From Chitinophagaceae bacterium (GTDB lineage: Bacteria > Bacteroidota > Bacteroidia > Chitinophagales > Chitinophagaceae), in NCBI GenBank assembly GCA_028288585.1, contig JAQBNL010000080.1, positions 1 through 47,111 of the forward strand: DNA of 47,111 nucleotides. Reading direction: 5' to 3'. Position numbers and translations under genes: made by a program. The notes under the pieces were generated by a model. It saw only the letters and a program-made list of their open reading frames with translations, searched no databases and was not told the origin of the DNA. Positions 34,106 through 42,586 of this stretch are shown piece after piece (the stretch's first letter is position 1; each line of letters starts with the position of its first letter).

Positions 34106-36295
34106 ATGATGTATATCGTAAAAAAACTGTCCTTTCTTATAATCATTATTAGTATTTCCCTTATCTCTTTCGCACAGTTCCGCCCTAAAGAAGTTAACTG
34201 GACCAATGAAGGAAATGGGTACACACAGATTAAAGATGGGGGTATTATTAAAATGGACCTGCTGACTTTTACAGAAAAAGTTCTTGTAAAAAAAGAACAG
34301 TTAATCCCGGCGGGCCAAACAAAAGCATTATCATTTGAGATATACACTTTTTCTGAAGACAATACCAAGGTTCTTATTTATACCAATACAGCAAAGGTTT
34401 GGCGCTACAATACCCGTGGCGATTATTGGTTACTGGATATTCCTTCCAACAAATTAATACAACTGGGAAAAGGGCGGCCATCCCAATCATTAATGTTTGC
34501 AAAGCTCTCTCCTGATAATAAAAAAGCCGCCTACGTGAGTGAGCATAATATTTATATAGAAGACCTTGCTACACACCAGGTAACACAACTTACAAAAGAT
34601 GGTACCCGCAAATTTATTAACGGCACATTTGATTGGGTATATGAAGAAGAGTTTGATTGCAGGGATGGTTTCAGATGGAGTCCTGACAGCAGGTCAATTG
34701 CTTTCTGGCAGGTAGATGCAACCAAAATAAGGGACTACTATATGATAAATTATACTGACTCTGCTTATTCAAGAATCATTCCTGTAGAATATCCAAAGGT
34801 TGGTGAACCTCCTTCCCCTGTACGAATTGGTGTTATCACAATTGCTAACGGGAATATCAAATGGATGAATATTCCCGGCAATCCGCAACAGAATTACCTG
34901 CCACGTATGCAATGGGCCGCCAATTCAAATGAATTAATTGTACAGCAACTGAACCGCAAACAAAACCAAAGCAAATTATTTTATTGCAATATTGCTGATG
35001 GCACCAGCAAAGATTTTTATAATGAAAGTGATAAGGCATGGGTAGATGTAAGAAATATGTGGAATGATGAAGACCCTGCAGGCTGGCAATGGATAAATAA
35101 CGGCGCAGCATTTTTATGGGTTACAGAAAAAGATGGATGGAGACACATTTATAAAGTAAGCCGCGATGGTAAAAAAGAAACCCTGCTTACAAAAGGAAAC
35201 TATGATATTGATGAAACAAAAGGCATAGACGAAAAAAATAATTATGTCTACTTCATGGCCTCTCCCAATAATGCCACACAATTATATTTACACAGGGTAA
35301 AGCTTGATGGCAGCGGCACTTTGGAAATGGTTTCATCACCATCCCTGCAGGGAACACATGAGTATAATATTTCTCCCAATGCAAAATTTGCTGTACATAG
35401 TTTTTCAAATTATAAAACTTTCCCGGCAAGTGAATGGATCTCATTACCTGATAACAAAACACTTGATGAAAGAAGTATTGTTAACACCATGCGGATAGAT
35501 CCAAATAACAGGACAGAATATTTTACCATCACTACAGATGATAATATTACTGTAGATGGATGGATGACAAAGCCTGCAAATTTCGACAGCACTAAAAAAT
35601 ATCCCGTGGTATTTTATGTATATACTGAGCCTGCCGGATCAACTGTTAATGATATTTACGGTGCACAGCGAAACCGTTATTATGATGGCGATATGAGTGA
35701 GGCAGGATATTTTGTGGCTTCGCTCGATAACCGCGGTACGCCTTCCTTAAAAGGTGCAGCATGGAGAAAAGCTATTTATAAAAAGATAGGCATTCTCAAT
35801 ATTCACGACCAGGCAATGGCGGCAAAAAAGTTTTTAGATAAGCCATGGTTTGATAAAGACCGTGTTGCAGTATGGGGGCACAGCGGAGGCGGAGCCGCTA
35901 CTTTAAATTTAATGTTCCAGCATCCTGAAATTTATAAAACGGGCATAGCATTATCAGCCATAACCAATGAATTAAATTATGATAATATCTATACGGAAAG
36001 GTATATGGGGCTTCCCCAGGAAAATATGGATGATTATATAAGAGCCTCCCCAAATACGTATGCAAAAAACCTGCAGGGAAATTTATTATACATTCATGGA
36101 ACCGGCGACGATAATGTACAATATGATAATGCGGAAATGTTACTGAATGAATTAATAAAATACAACAAGCTGTTTCAATTTATGCCTTATCCAAACAGAA
36201 CGCATAGTTTAAGAGAAGGTGAAGGCACCCGGAAACATTTATCAACTTTATATACTGATTATTTAAGGAGATATTGTCCTGGCGGGCCAAGATAA
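34106..36295 (+). CDS. Dipeptidyl peptidase IV-type serine peptidase (S9B)
   Basis: A 729-residue secreted peptidase with a signal peptide (to about SFAQ), an N-terminal beta-propeller, and a C-terminal alpha/beta-hydrolase domain. DPP-IV traits are the glutamate loop YEEEFDCRDGFRWSPDS and catalytic residues in GHSGGG (Ser593), TGDDNVQ (Asp668 or 669) and RTHSL (His700). The nucleophile box is GHSGGG, not the GWSYGG of classic DPP-IV. It probably removes N-terminal dipeptides in the periplasm as part of peptide feeding. Confidence 0.92.
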   Translation: MMYIVKKLSFLIIIISISLISFAQFRPKEVNWTNEGNGYTQIKDGGIIKMDLLTFTEKVLVKKEQLIPAGQTKALSFEIYTFSEDNTKVLIYTNTAKVWRYNTRGDYWLLDIPSNKLIQLGKGRPSQSLMFAKLSPDNKKAAYVSEHNIYIEDLATHQVTQLTKDGTRKFINGTFDWVYEEEFDCRDGFRWSPDSRSIAFWQVDATKIRDYYMINYTDSAYSRIIPVEYPKVGEPPSPVRIGVITIANGNIKWMNIPGNPQQNYLPRMQWAANSNELIVQQLNRKQNQSKLFYCNIADGTSKDFYNESDKAWVDVRNMWNDEDPAGWQWINNGAAFLWVTEKDGWRHIYKVSRDGKKETLLTKGNYDIDETKGIDEKNNYVYFMASPNNATQLYLHRVKLDGSGTLEMVSSPSLQGTHEYNISPNAKFAVHSFSNYKTFPASEWISLPDNKTLDERSIVNTMRIDPNNRTEYFTITTDDNITVDGWMTKPANFDSTKKYPVVFYVYTEPAGSTVNDIYGAQRNRYYDGDMSEAGYFVASLDNRGTPSLKGAAWRKAIYKKIGILNIHDQAMAAKKFLDKPWFDKDRVAVWGHSGGGAATLNLMFQHPEIYKTGIALSAITNELNYDNIYTERYMGLPQENMDDYIRASPNTYAKNLQGNLLYIHGTGDDNVQYDNAEMLLNELIKYNKLFQFMPYPNRTHSLREGEGTRKHLSTLYTDYLRRYCPGGPR

Positions 36296-36301
36296 TTTTT
36301 A

Positions 36302-36907
36302 TTATTTATTCTTCCCGCTTACATATTTATTACCTCTTACATAAAAACGGTAAGGCAATTCGGAATCAGGAAATGCGCTTTCAACGCCAATCCGTTTACT
36401 GATGCCGATATCATTTTCTTTTAATTTAAATCCATCATCAGCTAAATAAATTTCATCATCCAGCAAATGCAAACCGGAATGTTTTTTAAAAATGCCTAAG
36501 GCCTTTCCAACATTGCCTGGCCCTTTGGTTAATGTAAAATCTAATTTTGGTTTTCCTGTTCGTTGCAGCATTACATCAATTCCCTCCAGTGGTTCCACTG
36601 CTCTTATCAGTACAGCATCCGGAATATCTTTTTCATTAGTAACAATATTAAACATCTGGTGCATGCCATAGCAGATATACACATAGGCAGTTCCTGCGTG
36701 GGCATACATGTGTTCGTTCTTAGCAGTTCGTCTCCCGCCAAATGAATGTGAGGCTTTATCAATATGAGCCATATATGCTTCGGTCTCTATTATTCTTCCC
36801 GAAGTAATAACTCCCTCCAGATTTGTAATAATAATTTTACCTAACAATTCCCTGGCAATTGCAACAACGTCTTTTCTTTTATAAAAATTAAGTGGTAATT
36901 TTTTCAT
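36302..36907 (-). CDS. 3-methyladenine DNA glycosylase (AAG/MPG family)
   Basis: Removes alkylated purines as the first step of base-excision repair. Features of the AAG fold are ARELLGKIIITN, IIETEAYMAHIDKASHSFGGRRTAKNEHMYAHAGTAYVYICYGMHQMFNIV, AVLIRAVEPLEGI and LTKGPGNVGKALGI. In this family a Glu in the ETEAY motif activates the water. At 201 residues it is typical of the bacterial type. It is convergent with the DPP-IV-type gene, only 6 bp apart. Confidence 0.93.
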   Translation of the reverse strand: MKKLPLNFYKRKDVVAIARELLGKIIITNLEGVITSGRIIETEAYMAHIDKASHSFGGRRTAKNEHMYAHAGTAYVYICYGMHQMFNIVTNEKDIPDAVLIRAVEPLEGIDVMLQRTGKPKLDFTLTKGPGNVGKALGIFKKHSGLHLLDDEIYLADDGFKLKENDIGISKRIGVESAFPDSELPYRFYVRGNKYVSGKNK

Positions 36908-36991
36908 TACTGGTTGGTAACTAAAATTATATTAAACGTATAAAATTATATTAAATGTCTTCCATCATCACCAAACACGGATTATATTTTT

Positions 36992-36999
36992 TAAGTTTG
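36992..36999 (+). promoter_or_regulatory. Putative -7 box (TAAGTTTG) for the EI24 gene
   Basis: A TAnnTTTG match 22 bp before the TTG start; no clear TTTG -33 element at the normal distance. It implies a leader of only some 15-20 nt. Confidence 0.35.
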
Positions 37000-37021
37000 A
37001 AGAAACCCAACCACCAACGTA

Positions 37022-37780
37022 TTGCTTAAAGAACTTATCATAGCCATACAGGCATATTTTAAAGCCCACCGGTTTATTGTAAAGCACAGGCTGTGGAAGT
37101 GGATACTCATCCCCGGAATACTGTATGCGGTTTTATTTTGTGTGGGCATTTATTTTTTCTGGCAGTCATCGGCTGATGTTATTGATTATGTTTTTTCCAA
37201 AACAGGAGTGAAAGCGTTGATGGTTAAAGAGCAGGACAGCTGGCTTCGTTTTCTTTTTATTTTCGGTCAATTAATTCTGCAACTTATTTTATTGCTCTTT
37301 TATTTTTCATGGTTCAAATATTTGTTCCTTATTATTGGCTCACCTGTATTTGCTTACATCAGCGAAAGAACTGAAGCAATAATTAATGGCACGGAATATC
37401 CTTTCGATATAAAGCAGTTTGGAAAAGACATTATAAGAGGAATTGCGATAGCGATACGAAATACATTATGGCAAACGGTTTACATGATTTCTATTTTTAT
37501 TTTGGCATTTATCCCGCTTATTGGTTGGGCAACACCAGTGCTTGTTCTATTTGTTGAGTGTTACTATTTTGGGTTTTCGATGCTGGATTATAACAGTGAG
37601 CGCAGAAAACTATCTGTATCGCAAAGCATTGATTTTATCGGTAATCACAAAGGCCTCGCCATCGGCAACGGCATGGTATTTTATTTAATGCATGGCTTGC
37701 CAATCATTGGCTGGATATTAGCGCCCACCTATGCAGTAATTGCAGCTACCTTAAGTTTGCACCATCAAAATAATTCATGA
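37022..37780 (+). CDS. EI24-domain (CysZ-like) membrane protein
   Basis: A 252-residue inner-membrane protein with hydrophobic segments at about residues 26-50, 72-105, 142-185 and 210-245, arranged as in the EI24/CysZ family (IPGILYAVLFCVGIYFFW, FLIIGSPVFAYISERTEAII, GNGMVFYLMHGLPIIGWILAPTYAVIAATL). CysZ carries sulfate, but more distant members may not; no cys genes are nearby. The start is TTG at 37022. It overlaps the methyltransferase gene by 4 nt (ATGA), so the two are translationally coupled. Confidence 0.82.
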   Translation: MLKELIIAIQAYFKAHRFIVKHRLWKWILIPGILYAVLFCVGIYFFWQSSADVIDYVFSKTGVKALMVKEQDSWLRFLFIFGQLILQLILLLFYFSWFKYLFLIIGSPVFAYISERTEAIINGTEYPFDIKQFGKDIIRGIAIAIRNTLWQTVYMISIFILAFIPLIGWATPVLVLFVECYYFGFSMLDYNSERRKLSVSQSIDFIGNHKGLAIGNGMVFYLMHGLPIIGWILAPTYAVIAATLSLHHQNNS

Positions 37781-38484
37781 CATCTAAAAGCATCGTTTAT
37801 TTAATCCCTTCTTTTTTATCAGAAGACAGTGTGGATACAATTCCTGTTTACATTGTTGATGCAGTAAAAAATTGCAAAGTAATTTTTGCAGAGAATGAAA
37901 GAACTGCAAGACGGTTCTTAAAAAGCATTTGCAAAGAAATTGTAATTGATGATTATGAATGGTTCACCATTCATAAAGCAGAAGCAGAACAAATTTCTGT
38001 ATTCAAACAAAAAATTAAAGAAGAAAAAAATATTGCCATCATAAGTGAAGCTGGTTGCCCGGGCATTGCCGACCCCGGGCAAATTTTAGTGCATGCAGCG
38101 CAGCAAATGAATGTTACAGTAAAGCCATTGGTTGGCCCAAGCTCAATTTTATTAGCATTGATGGCGAGTGGAATGAACGGGCAGCAATTTCAATTTGTAG
38201 GTTATTTACCAATTGATGCACAACCAAGAACTTCTAAAATAAAAGAGCTGGAAGAAGAATCGGCAAGAAAAAAATGCACGCAGATATTTATTGAAACACC
38301 ATACCGCAATAATCAATTGCTGGAAGCAGTTTTAAAAACATGTAAGCCTTCAACACAACTTTGCATTGCAGCAGAGCTCACATCAAAAAATGAATTTATC
38401 AAAACAAGATCAATAGCAGAATGGAGAAATGAAAAACCTGATCTGCATAAAAAACCTATGATATTTTGTTTGTTGTCTGTCTGA
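37777..38484 (+). CDS. RsmI-related tetrapyrrole-methylase-fold SAM methyltransferase
   Basis: A 235-residue protein of the tetrapyrrole (corrin/porphyrin) methylase superfamily, in the RsmI-like group. Motifs are VIFAENERTARRFL, ISEAGCPGIADPG (SAM site), PLVGPSSILLALMASGMNGQQFQFVGYLP and IFIETPYRNNQLLEAVL. RsmI methylates the ribose of C1402 in 16S rRNA; this short form differs from classical RsmI (about 285 residues) at its N-terminus, so the target may differ. The TGA stop lies in the TCTGA opening of a GGATT-rich repeat. Confidence 0.85.
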   Translation: MTSKSIVYLIPSFLSEDSVDTIPVYIVDAVKNCKVIFAENERTARRFLKSICKEIVIDDYEWFTIHKAEAEQISVFKQKIKEEKNIAIISEAGCPGIADPGQILVHAAQQMNVTVKPLVGPSSILLALMASGMNGQQFQFVGYLPIDAQPRTSKIKELEEESARKKCTQIFIETPYRNNQLLEAVLKTCKPSTQLCIAAELTSKNEFIKTRSIAEWRNEKPDLHKKPMIFCLLSV

Positions 38485-38520
38485 ATTAGGATTTTTTGGA
38501 TTAATGGATGATAGGATTGA
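38480..38520. repeat. GGATT-rich dispersed repeat, copy 2
   Basis: TCTGAATTAGGATT followed by degenerate GGATTAATGG units, matching the arrangement at 216-260. The first bases overlap the stop codon of the methyltransferase gene. Confidence 0.6.
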
Positions 38521-38530
38521 TAAAACATAT

Positions 38531-38574
38531 ACTACTCACTACTCACTACTCACTACTCACTACTCACTACTCAC
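38531..38574. repeat. Tandem heptamer array (ACTCACT)n, about six copies
   Basis: Near-perfect tandem copies of the heptamer ACTCACT run over 44 bp and end on the TGA stop codon of the M28 peptidase (read on the minus strand). Single or few units of the same word occur at 3438-3487 and, in reverse, at 29581-29610. There are no spacers, so it is not a CRISPR array. Confidence 0.9.
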
Positions 38575-39938
38575 AACCCATATTCACTAACCAGCCAAAT
38601 AAGCGCTGTCATATTTGCTGCTCCCAGTTTTAATTCTCTTTCACTAACATTTTCAAATACATCAGTAGCTGCATGATGGATATCAAAGTACCGCTGGCTA
38701 TCAGGAGTAAATCCTGCCAGTGCCGTTCCTATATCTTTTAATGGGCCAACATCAGAGCCGCTTCCACCGGCAATTATATCAGATGCCCCATAAGGGTAAA
38801 ATAAATTTTTCCAGCTTATTATTTTGTTGCTCTGTGTTTCACTCATATCTAAACTAAAGCCTCTTGGTGTAAATCCGCCTTCATCACTTTCTAATGCGAA
38901 GATTTGCTTTTCATTTTTTGCTTTCGCTTCGTCTAGATATTTTTTACCACCTCTTCCGCCATTTTCTTCGTTGGCAAATGCAACCGCACGTATTGTTCTT
39001 TTTGGTTTTATTCCCAGTGCTTTTAATGTTCGCAACACATCCATGCTTTGCACTACTCCTGAACCATCATCATTAGCGCCTTCTGCCAGGTCCCAACTAT
39101 CCAGGTGCCCGCCAACAGTAATTATTTGTTCGGGAAATTGCGAACCTTTTATTTCGCCAATAACATTATAACCCACAGCATCAGGTAACATCTGGCTGGT
39201 TGTTCTGAAATATGCTTTTGATACATTTCCCTTTTTTAATTCTCTACTAAAATATTCTGCATCATTGGTGCTGATAGCAACAGCAGGAATTTTTGGAAAA
39301 GAATCATTATAACCGGTGGCACCTGTATGCGGATAATCATTCAGATTAATTGCAAGAGAACGAACGATAGCACCAACAGCTCCATACTTGCCGGCAACTG
39401 CAGGTCCCCTGTTACGTGATACGCCACTCTCTCCATAAGCCCTGAAAGTTTTTATATAAGTTTGATTCATAGGAAAATTAAAGAAGACAATTTTTCCCTT
39501 AACACTGGTCCCTAATTTATCTAACTGCGCCATGCTGTTTACTTCAACTACATTGGCAGTAACGCCTTTCGCACCTGTACCAACAGAATTGCCTAAAGCA
39601 CATAATTTCAGGTCATATTTTTTCCCATCAGTCAAAATTATTTGTCCTCTTTCTTTTTCACCACGTACCCAGTGAGGAACCATACATTGCTGCAGGTACA
39701 CGGTATCAGCGCCAATATTTTTCATCATTGAAGCAACCAATGTTACGGCCTTTGCAAACTGCTGAGATCCCGAAAGTCTCGGCCCTATTTGTTTACAGAG
39801 CTTTCTTAAATTTTCATAAGCAGTACTGTTAGTCATTGTTTCATCAACAATCTTTTTTATTACTACAGAATCAGCATTTTGAGAGAATACAAATTGAGAA
39901 CATAAGCACACGGCTGTTATTAAAATACCCTTCTTCAT
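38571..39938 (-). CDS. M28-family zinc aminopeptidase, exported
   Basis: A 455-residue secreted peptidase with a signal peptide ending near FVFSQ. A PA domain lies around residues 120-230. The catalytic M28 part contains GGHLDSWDLAEGANDDGSGVVQSMDVLR (zinc ligands H and D), AFANEENGGRGGKKY (catalytic Glu and ligand), ALESDEGGF and a last His in DIHHAATDVFENV. Such enzymes release amino acids or dipeptides in the periplasm. The stop codon falls in the ACTCACT repeat array. The gene is divergent from bshA. Confidence 0.92.
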   Translation of the reverse strand: MKKGILITAVCLCSQFVFSQNADSVVIKKIVDETMTNSTAYENLRKLCKQIGPRLSGSQQFAKAVTLVASMMKNIGADTVYLQQCMVPHWVRGEKERGQIILTDGKKYDLKLCALGNSVGTGAKGVTANVVEVNSMAQLDKLGTSVKGKIVFFNFPMNQTYIKTFRAYGESGVSRNRGPAVAGKYGAVGAIVRSLAINLNDYPHTGATGYNDSFPKIPAVAISTNDAEYFSRELKKGNVSKAYFRTTSQMLPDAVGYNVIGEIKGSQFPEQIITVGGHLDSWDLAEGANDDGSGVVQSMDVLRTLKALGIKPKRTIRAVAFANEENGGRGGKKYLDEAKAKNEKQIFALESDEGGFTPRGFSLDMSETQSNKIISWKNLFYPYGASDIIAGGSGSDVGPLKDIGTALAGFTPDSQRYFDIHHAATDVFENVSERELKLGAANMTALIWLVSEYGL

Positions 39939-39952
39939 TAATTATTTTTGCG

Positions 39953-39960
39953 CAAACTTA
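39953..39960 (-). promoter_or_regulatory. Putative -7 box for the M28 peptidase
   Basis: CAAACTTA on the plus strand reads TAAGTTTG on the minus strand, a TAnnTTTG match 14 bp before the ATG. If used, the leader would be under 12 nt. No clear -33 match. Confidence 0.3.
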
Positions 39961-40036
39961 ACCAATAATGACAAGGGGAAATAATTGCGATTAAAGAATC
40001 CGTAATTTGCACCTCCATTTACCAGATATAAAAAGT

Positions 40037-41155
40037 ATGAATATCGGAATTGTATGTTACCCTACTTTTGGCGGAAGCGGCGTTTTGGCAACCGAATTAG
40101 GTAAGGCCCTGGCAGATAAAGGGCATAATATTCATTTCATCACTTACCAGCAACCGGTAAGGCTGAGCGGTTTTCATGCCAATATTTTTTATCACGAGGT
40201 AAGAGTGCCCACCTATCCTTTATTTGATTATCCTCCTTACGAAACAGCGCTGGCAAGCACTATGGTGGATGTGATACTAAATAATGACGTTGAGCTTTTA
40301 CATGTGCATTATGCAATACCTCATGCGTCTGCCGCCTTTATGGCAAAACAAATTCTTGCCAAACAGGGAATAAAAATTCCCGTGGTAACTACTTTGCATG
40401 GCACCGATATTACATTGGTGGGACGGGATAAAACGTATTCGCCTGTTGTTACATTTTCCATGAATGAAAGTGATGCAATTACTGCTGTATCAAAAAATTT
40501 GCGTGATGAGACATTCAGGAATTTTAAAATGGAGAAAGACATCCAGGTTATATACAATTTTGTAGATGTAAAAAGATTTAACCGCAAGCCTATTGATGCA
40601 TTTAAAAAAGTAATTTCTCCAAACGGAGAAAAAATTTTACTGCATGCTTCCAACTTTAGAAAAGTAAAACGGGTTGATGATGTGGTAAAAGTATTTGTAA
40701 AAGTAAATGCCGAAATGCCCTCAAAACTTTTATTTGTGGGTGACGGGCCGGAGCGGCCTTATATTGAAACCATGTGCCGCGAAAGTGCAGCCCATCATGA
40801 CATTCGTTTTTTAGGCAAGCAGGAACAAATGGAAGATATACTTGCTGTATCAGACCTTTTTTTATTACCCAGCGAATATGAAAGTTTTGGGCTTGCAGCG
40901 TTAGAAGCAATGGCAGCAGCTGTTCCTGTAATATCAACCAACGCAGGAGGGTTGCCTGAAATAAATATAAATAATTACAGCGGCTTTTTAAGTGATGTTG
41001 GGGATGTAGACGATATGTGTAAGAATACACTTCTCATTTTATCCGACGAAGTAAAACTGAAAGAATTTAAGCAGAATGCTTTGGAGCAGGCAATGAAATT
41101 TGATATAAATAATATAGTGCCTGAATACGAAGCTTTGTACAAAACATTTATTTAG
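40037..41155 (+). CDS. bshA: N-acetyl-alpha-D-glucosaminyl L-malate synthase (bacillithiol pathway)
   Basis: A GT4 glycosyltransferase that links GlcNAc from UDP-GlcNAc to L-malate, the first step of bacillithiol synthesis. Features are MNIGIVCYPTFGGSGVLATELGKALADKGH, FYHEVRVPTYPLFDYPPYETALAS, LLHVHYAIPHASAAFMAK, LHGTDITLVG and the C-terminal nucleotide site LLPSEYESFGLAALEAMAAAVPVISTNAGGLPEI. I chose the ATG at 40037 (372 residues), which starts exactly at the family N-terminus, rather than a TTG 30 bp upstream. bshB and bshC are not in the window. Confidence 0.94.
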   Translation: MNIGIVCYPTFGGSGVLATELGKALADKGHNIHFITYQQPVRLSGFHANIFYHEVRVPTYPLFDYPPYETALASTMVDVILNNDVELLHVHYAIPHASAAFMAKQILAKQGIKIPVVTTLHGTDITLVGRDKTYSPVVTFSMNESDAITAVSKNLRDETFRNFKMEKDIQVIYNFVDVKRFNRKPIDAFKKVISPNGEKILLHASNFRKVKRVDDVVKVFVKVNAEMPSKLLFVGDGPERPYIETMCRESAAHHDIRFLGKQEQMEDILAVSDLFLLPSEYESFGLAALEAMAAAVPVISTNAGGLPEININNYSGFLSDVGDVDDMCKNTLLILSDEVKLKEFKQNALEQAMKFDINNIVPEYEALYKTFI

Positions 41156-41225
41156 CCTGCCCCGGTTTATTTAATTCAACATTCTTTTATAAGCGCCTTC
41201 CGAAGGAAGGAGTAAAAAGGGCAGG
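41156..41225. repeat. CCTGCCC/GGGCAGG-bounded element with inner hairpin, copy 4
   Basis: The 7-bp ends CCTGCCC (41156-41162) and GGGCAGG (41219-41225) enclose a hairpin CCTTCC-GAA-GGAAGG at 41196-41210. It fills the gap between convergent bshA and the EnvC-like gene and may act as a two-way transcription stop. The centre belongs to the C/G-palindrome family at 14867, 31981 and 33615. Confidence 0.65.
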
Positions 41226-41228
41226 TGT

Positions 41229-42521
41229 CTATTTTCTCCTAAGCCATTGCTCAGGGTTTACATTATTCGTTTCCTTCATTATGATAAGATCAACTTCTCC
41301 CTGTCCATCGTCATTGGCGCCCGCTCTTCCCACAACCTGTCCTGTTCTTATTGTTTGCCCTCTTTGAACACTGGCTGAGGAAAGATTGCTGTATACTGTA
41401 AAATATTTTCCATGCTTAATAAAAACTACCTGCTTATCATCCATCGAGTTTACTAAAGTTACTTCTCCATCAAATATTGCTTTTACAGCCGTTCCAATTG
41501 AAGTTCCAATGCTTACACCGGGGTTATTATAATCAACCCCTCCCGGCAATGAATTAGGCCCGTAACGGCTTAAGATAAAACCATCTGCAGGCCATGGCAG
41601 TGAGCCCCTGTTCCTTTCAAAACTTGCATCCAGCACCCTGTCTGCTTCTGAGCTTACTAAAACGCTTTCAGTTTTTTTAGGGGTTCTGTTTATTGATGGT
41701 TTAGTAACCGCAACATCAGTATTATCATTTGGTTTGGGTTTATTTAACCTGGCAAGCCTGTCTCGCTCTGCCTTATCTGCCTCGGCCTTTTTCCTGGCAT
41801 TTTCAATTTCTCTTTTTATCATTGCGGTGATCATCCCCCGCAACTTTGCATCCTGTTTTCTTTTGTTAGATATCTGTGCTGCTAATTCTTTTTGCCTTCC
41901 CTTTAACTTCTCAACAATTTTTTCTTTTTCCTGCTGCTGTTTTTCAAGCACGGTCATTTCTTTATTTTTTTCCTGGAGAGCAATATTCTTTTTTTGTTTA
42001 TTTCCCGAAAGTTCATTGATACGCTGTTGCAACTGCTCCTGTGTGCGAACAATATTCTCTCCCTGCTGCTCACGATAAGTACGGTAAGATTTTAGATAAG
42101 TGATGCGTTTGATAGCATCATTAAAACTGGATGCAGAAAAAATAAAATTCAGAAAATCATAGCTGTTGCGGTTCTTATAAGCATACACCATGCTTTTGGC
42201 ATACTCCTGTTTTAAGGTATCGAGTATCCTTGATAATTTATTTACCTCCCGCTGGGATTTATAAATATCAGTTTCAATAAATTTTAATTGTCCTGTAATG
42301 TTTTCAATAACGTTTCCCTGCAGGTCGAGTCTTTTATTTATTAATGACAACTGCCCAACATTTTCTTTAGTGGTCTTTTTGGTTTCATTTAAAATCCTTT
42401 CCGTTTCCTCTATCTCTTTTTTAAGTTGCTGCCTCTGTTTTTGTAAGTCATCTTTATTGATTTGGGCGGCGGCATGCAGGAAAATTAAAGCCACTGCGAA
42501 AGTTAGAATGATTTTTTGCAT
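41229..42521 (-). CDS. EnvC-like murein hydrolase activator (degenerate M23/LytM domain)
   Basis: A 430-residue exported protein with a signal peptide to about HAAAQ, then coiled coils (residues 22-130 and 170-260) and a C-terminal LytM fold from about residue 320. The fold is recognisable (GVSIGTSIGTAVKAIFDGEVTLV, VVFIKHGKYFTVYSNLSSASVQRGQTIRTGQVVG). The zinc-binding His of the HxH motif are gone (GEVDLIIMKE where HLHFE is usual, YSNL for Y.H). It thus fits EnvC, which activates amidases rather than cutting wall itself. It lies 65 bp downstream of the DUF4292 gene. Confidence 0.88.
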   Translation of the reverse strand: MQKIILTFAVALIFLHAAAQINKDDLQKQRQQLKKEIEETERILNETKKTTKENVGQLSLINKRLDLQGNVIENITGQLKFIETDIYKSQREVNKLSRILDTLKQEYAKSMVYAYKNRNSYDFLNFIFSASSFNDAIKRITYLKSYRTYREQQGENIVRTQEQLQQRINELSGNKQKKNIALQEKNKEMTVLEKQQQEKEKIVEKLKGRQKELAAQISNKRKQDAKLRGMITAMIKREIENARKKAEADKAERDRLARLNKPKPNDNTDVAVTKPSINRTPKKTESVLVSSEADRVLDASFERNRGSLPWPADGFILSRYGPNSLPGGVDYNNPGVSIGTSIGTAVKAIFDGEVTLVNSMDDKQVVFIKHGKYFTVYSNLSSASVQRGQTIRTGQVVGRAGANDDGQGEVDLIIMKETNNVNPEQWLRRK

Positions 42522-42586
42522 GGATGGAATTTAAGGATTACAAAACAGGTTTTAAAAGGGCTTTACTCCTATCTTGAATGCAACGC

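Noticed and set aside
38531-38574. Tandem array considered as a CRISPR
   Set aside because: Heptamer units without spacers, no cas genes in the window; it is a simple tandem repeat.
41229-42521. Active M23 endopeptidase
   Set aside because: The metal-binding histidines of the LytM motifs are replaced, so an EnvC-like activator is the better reading.
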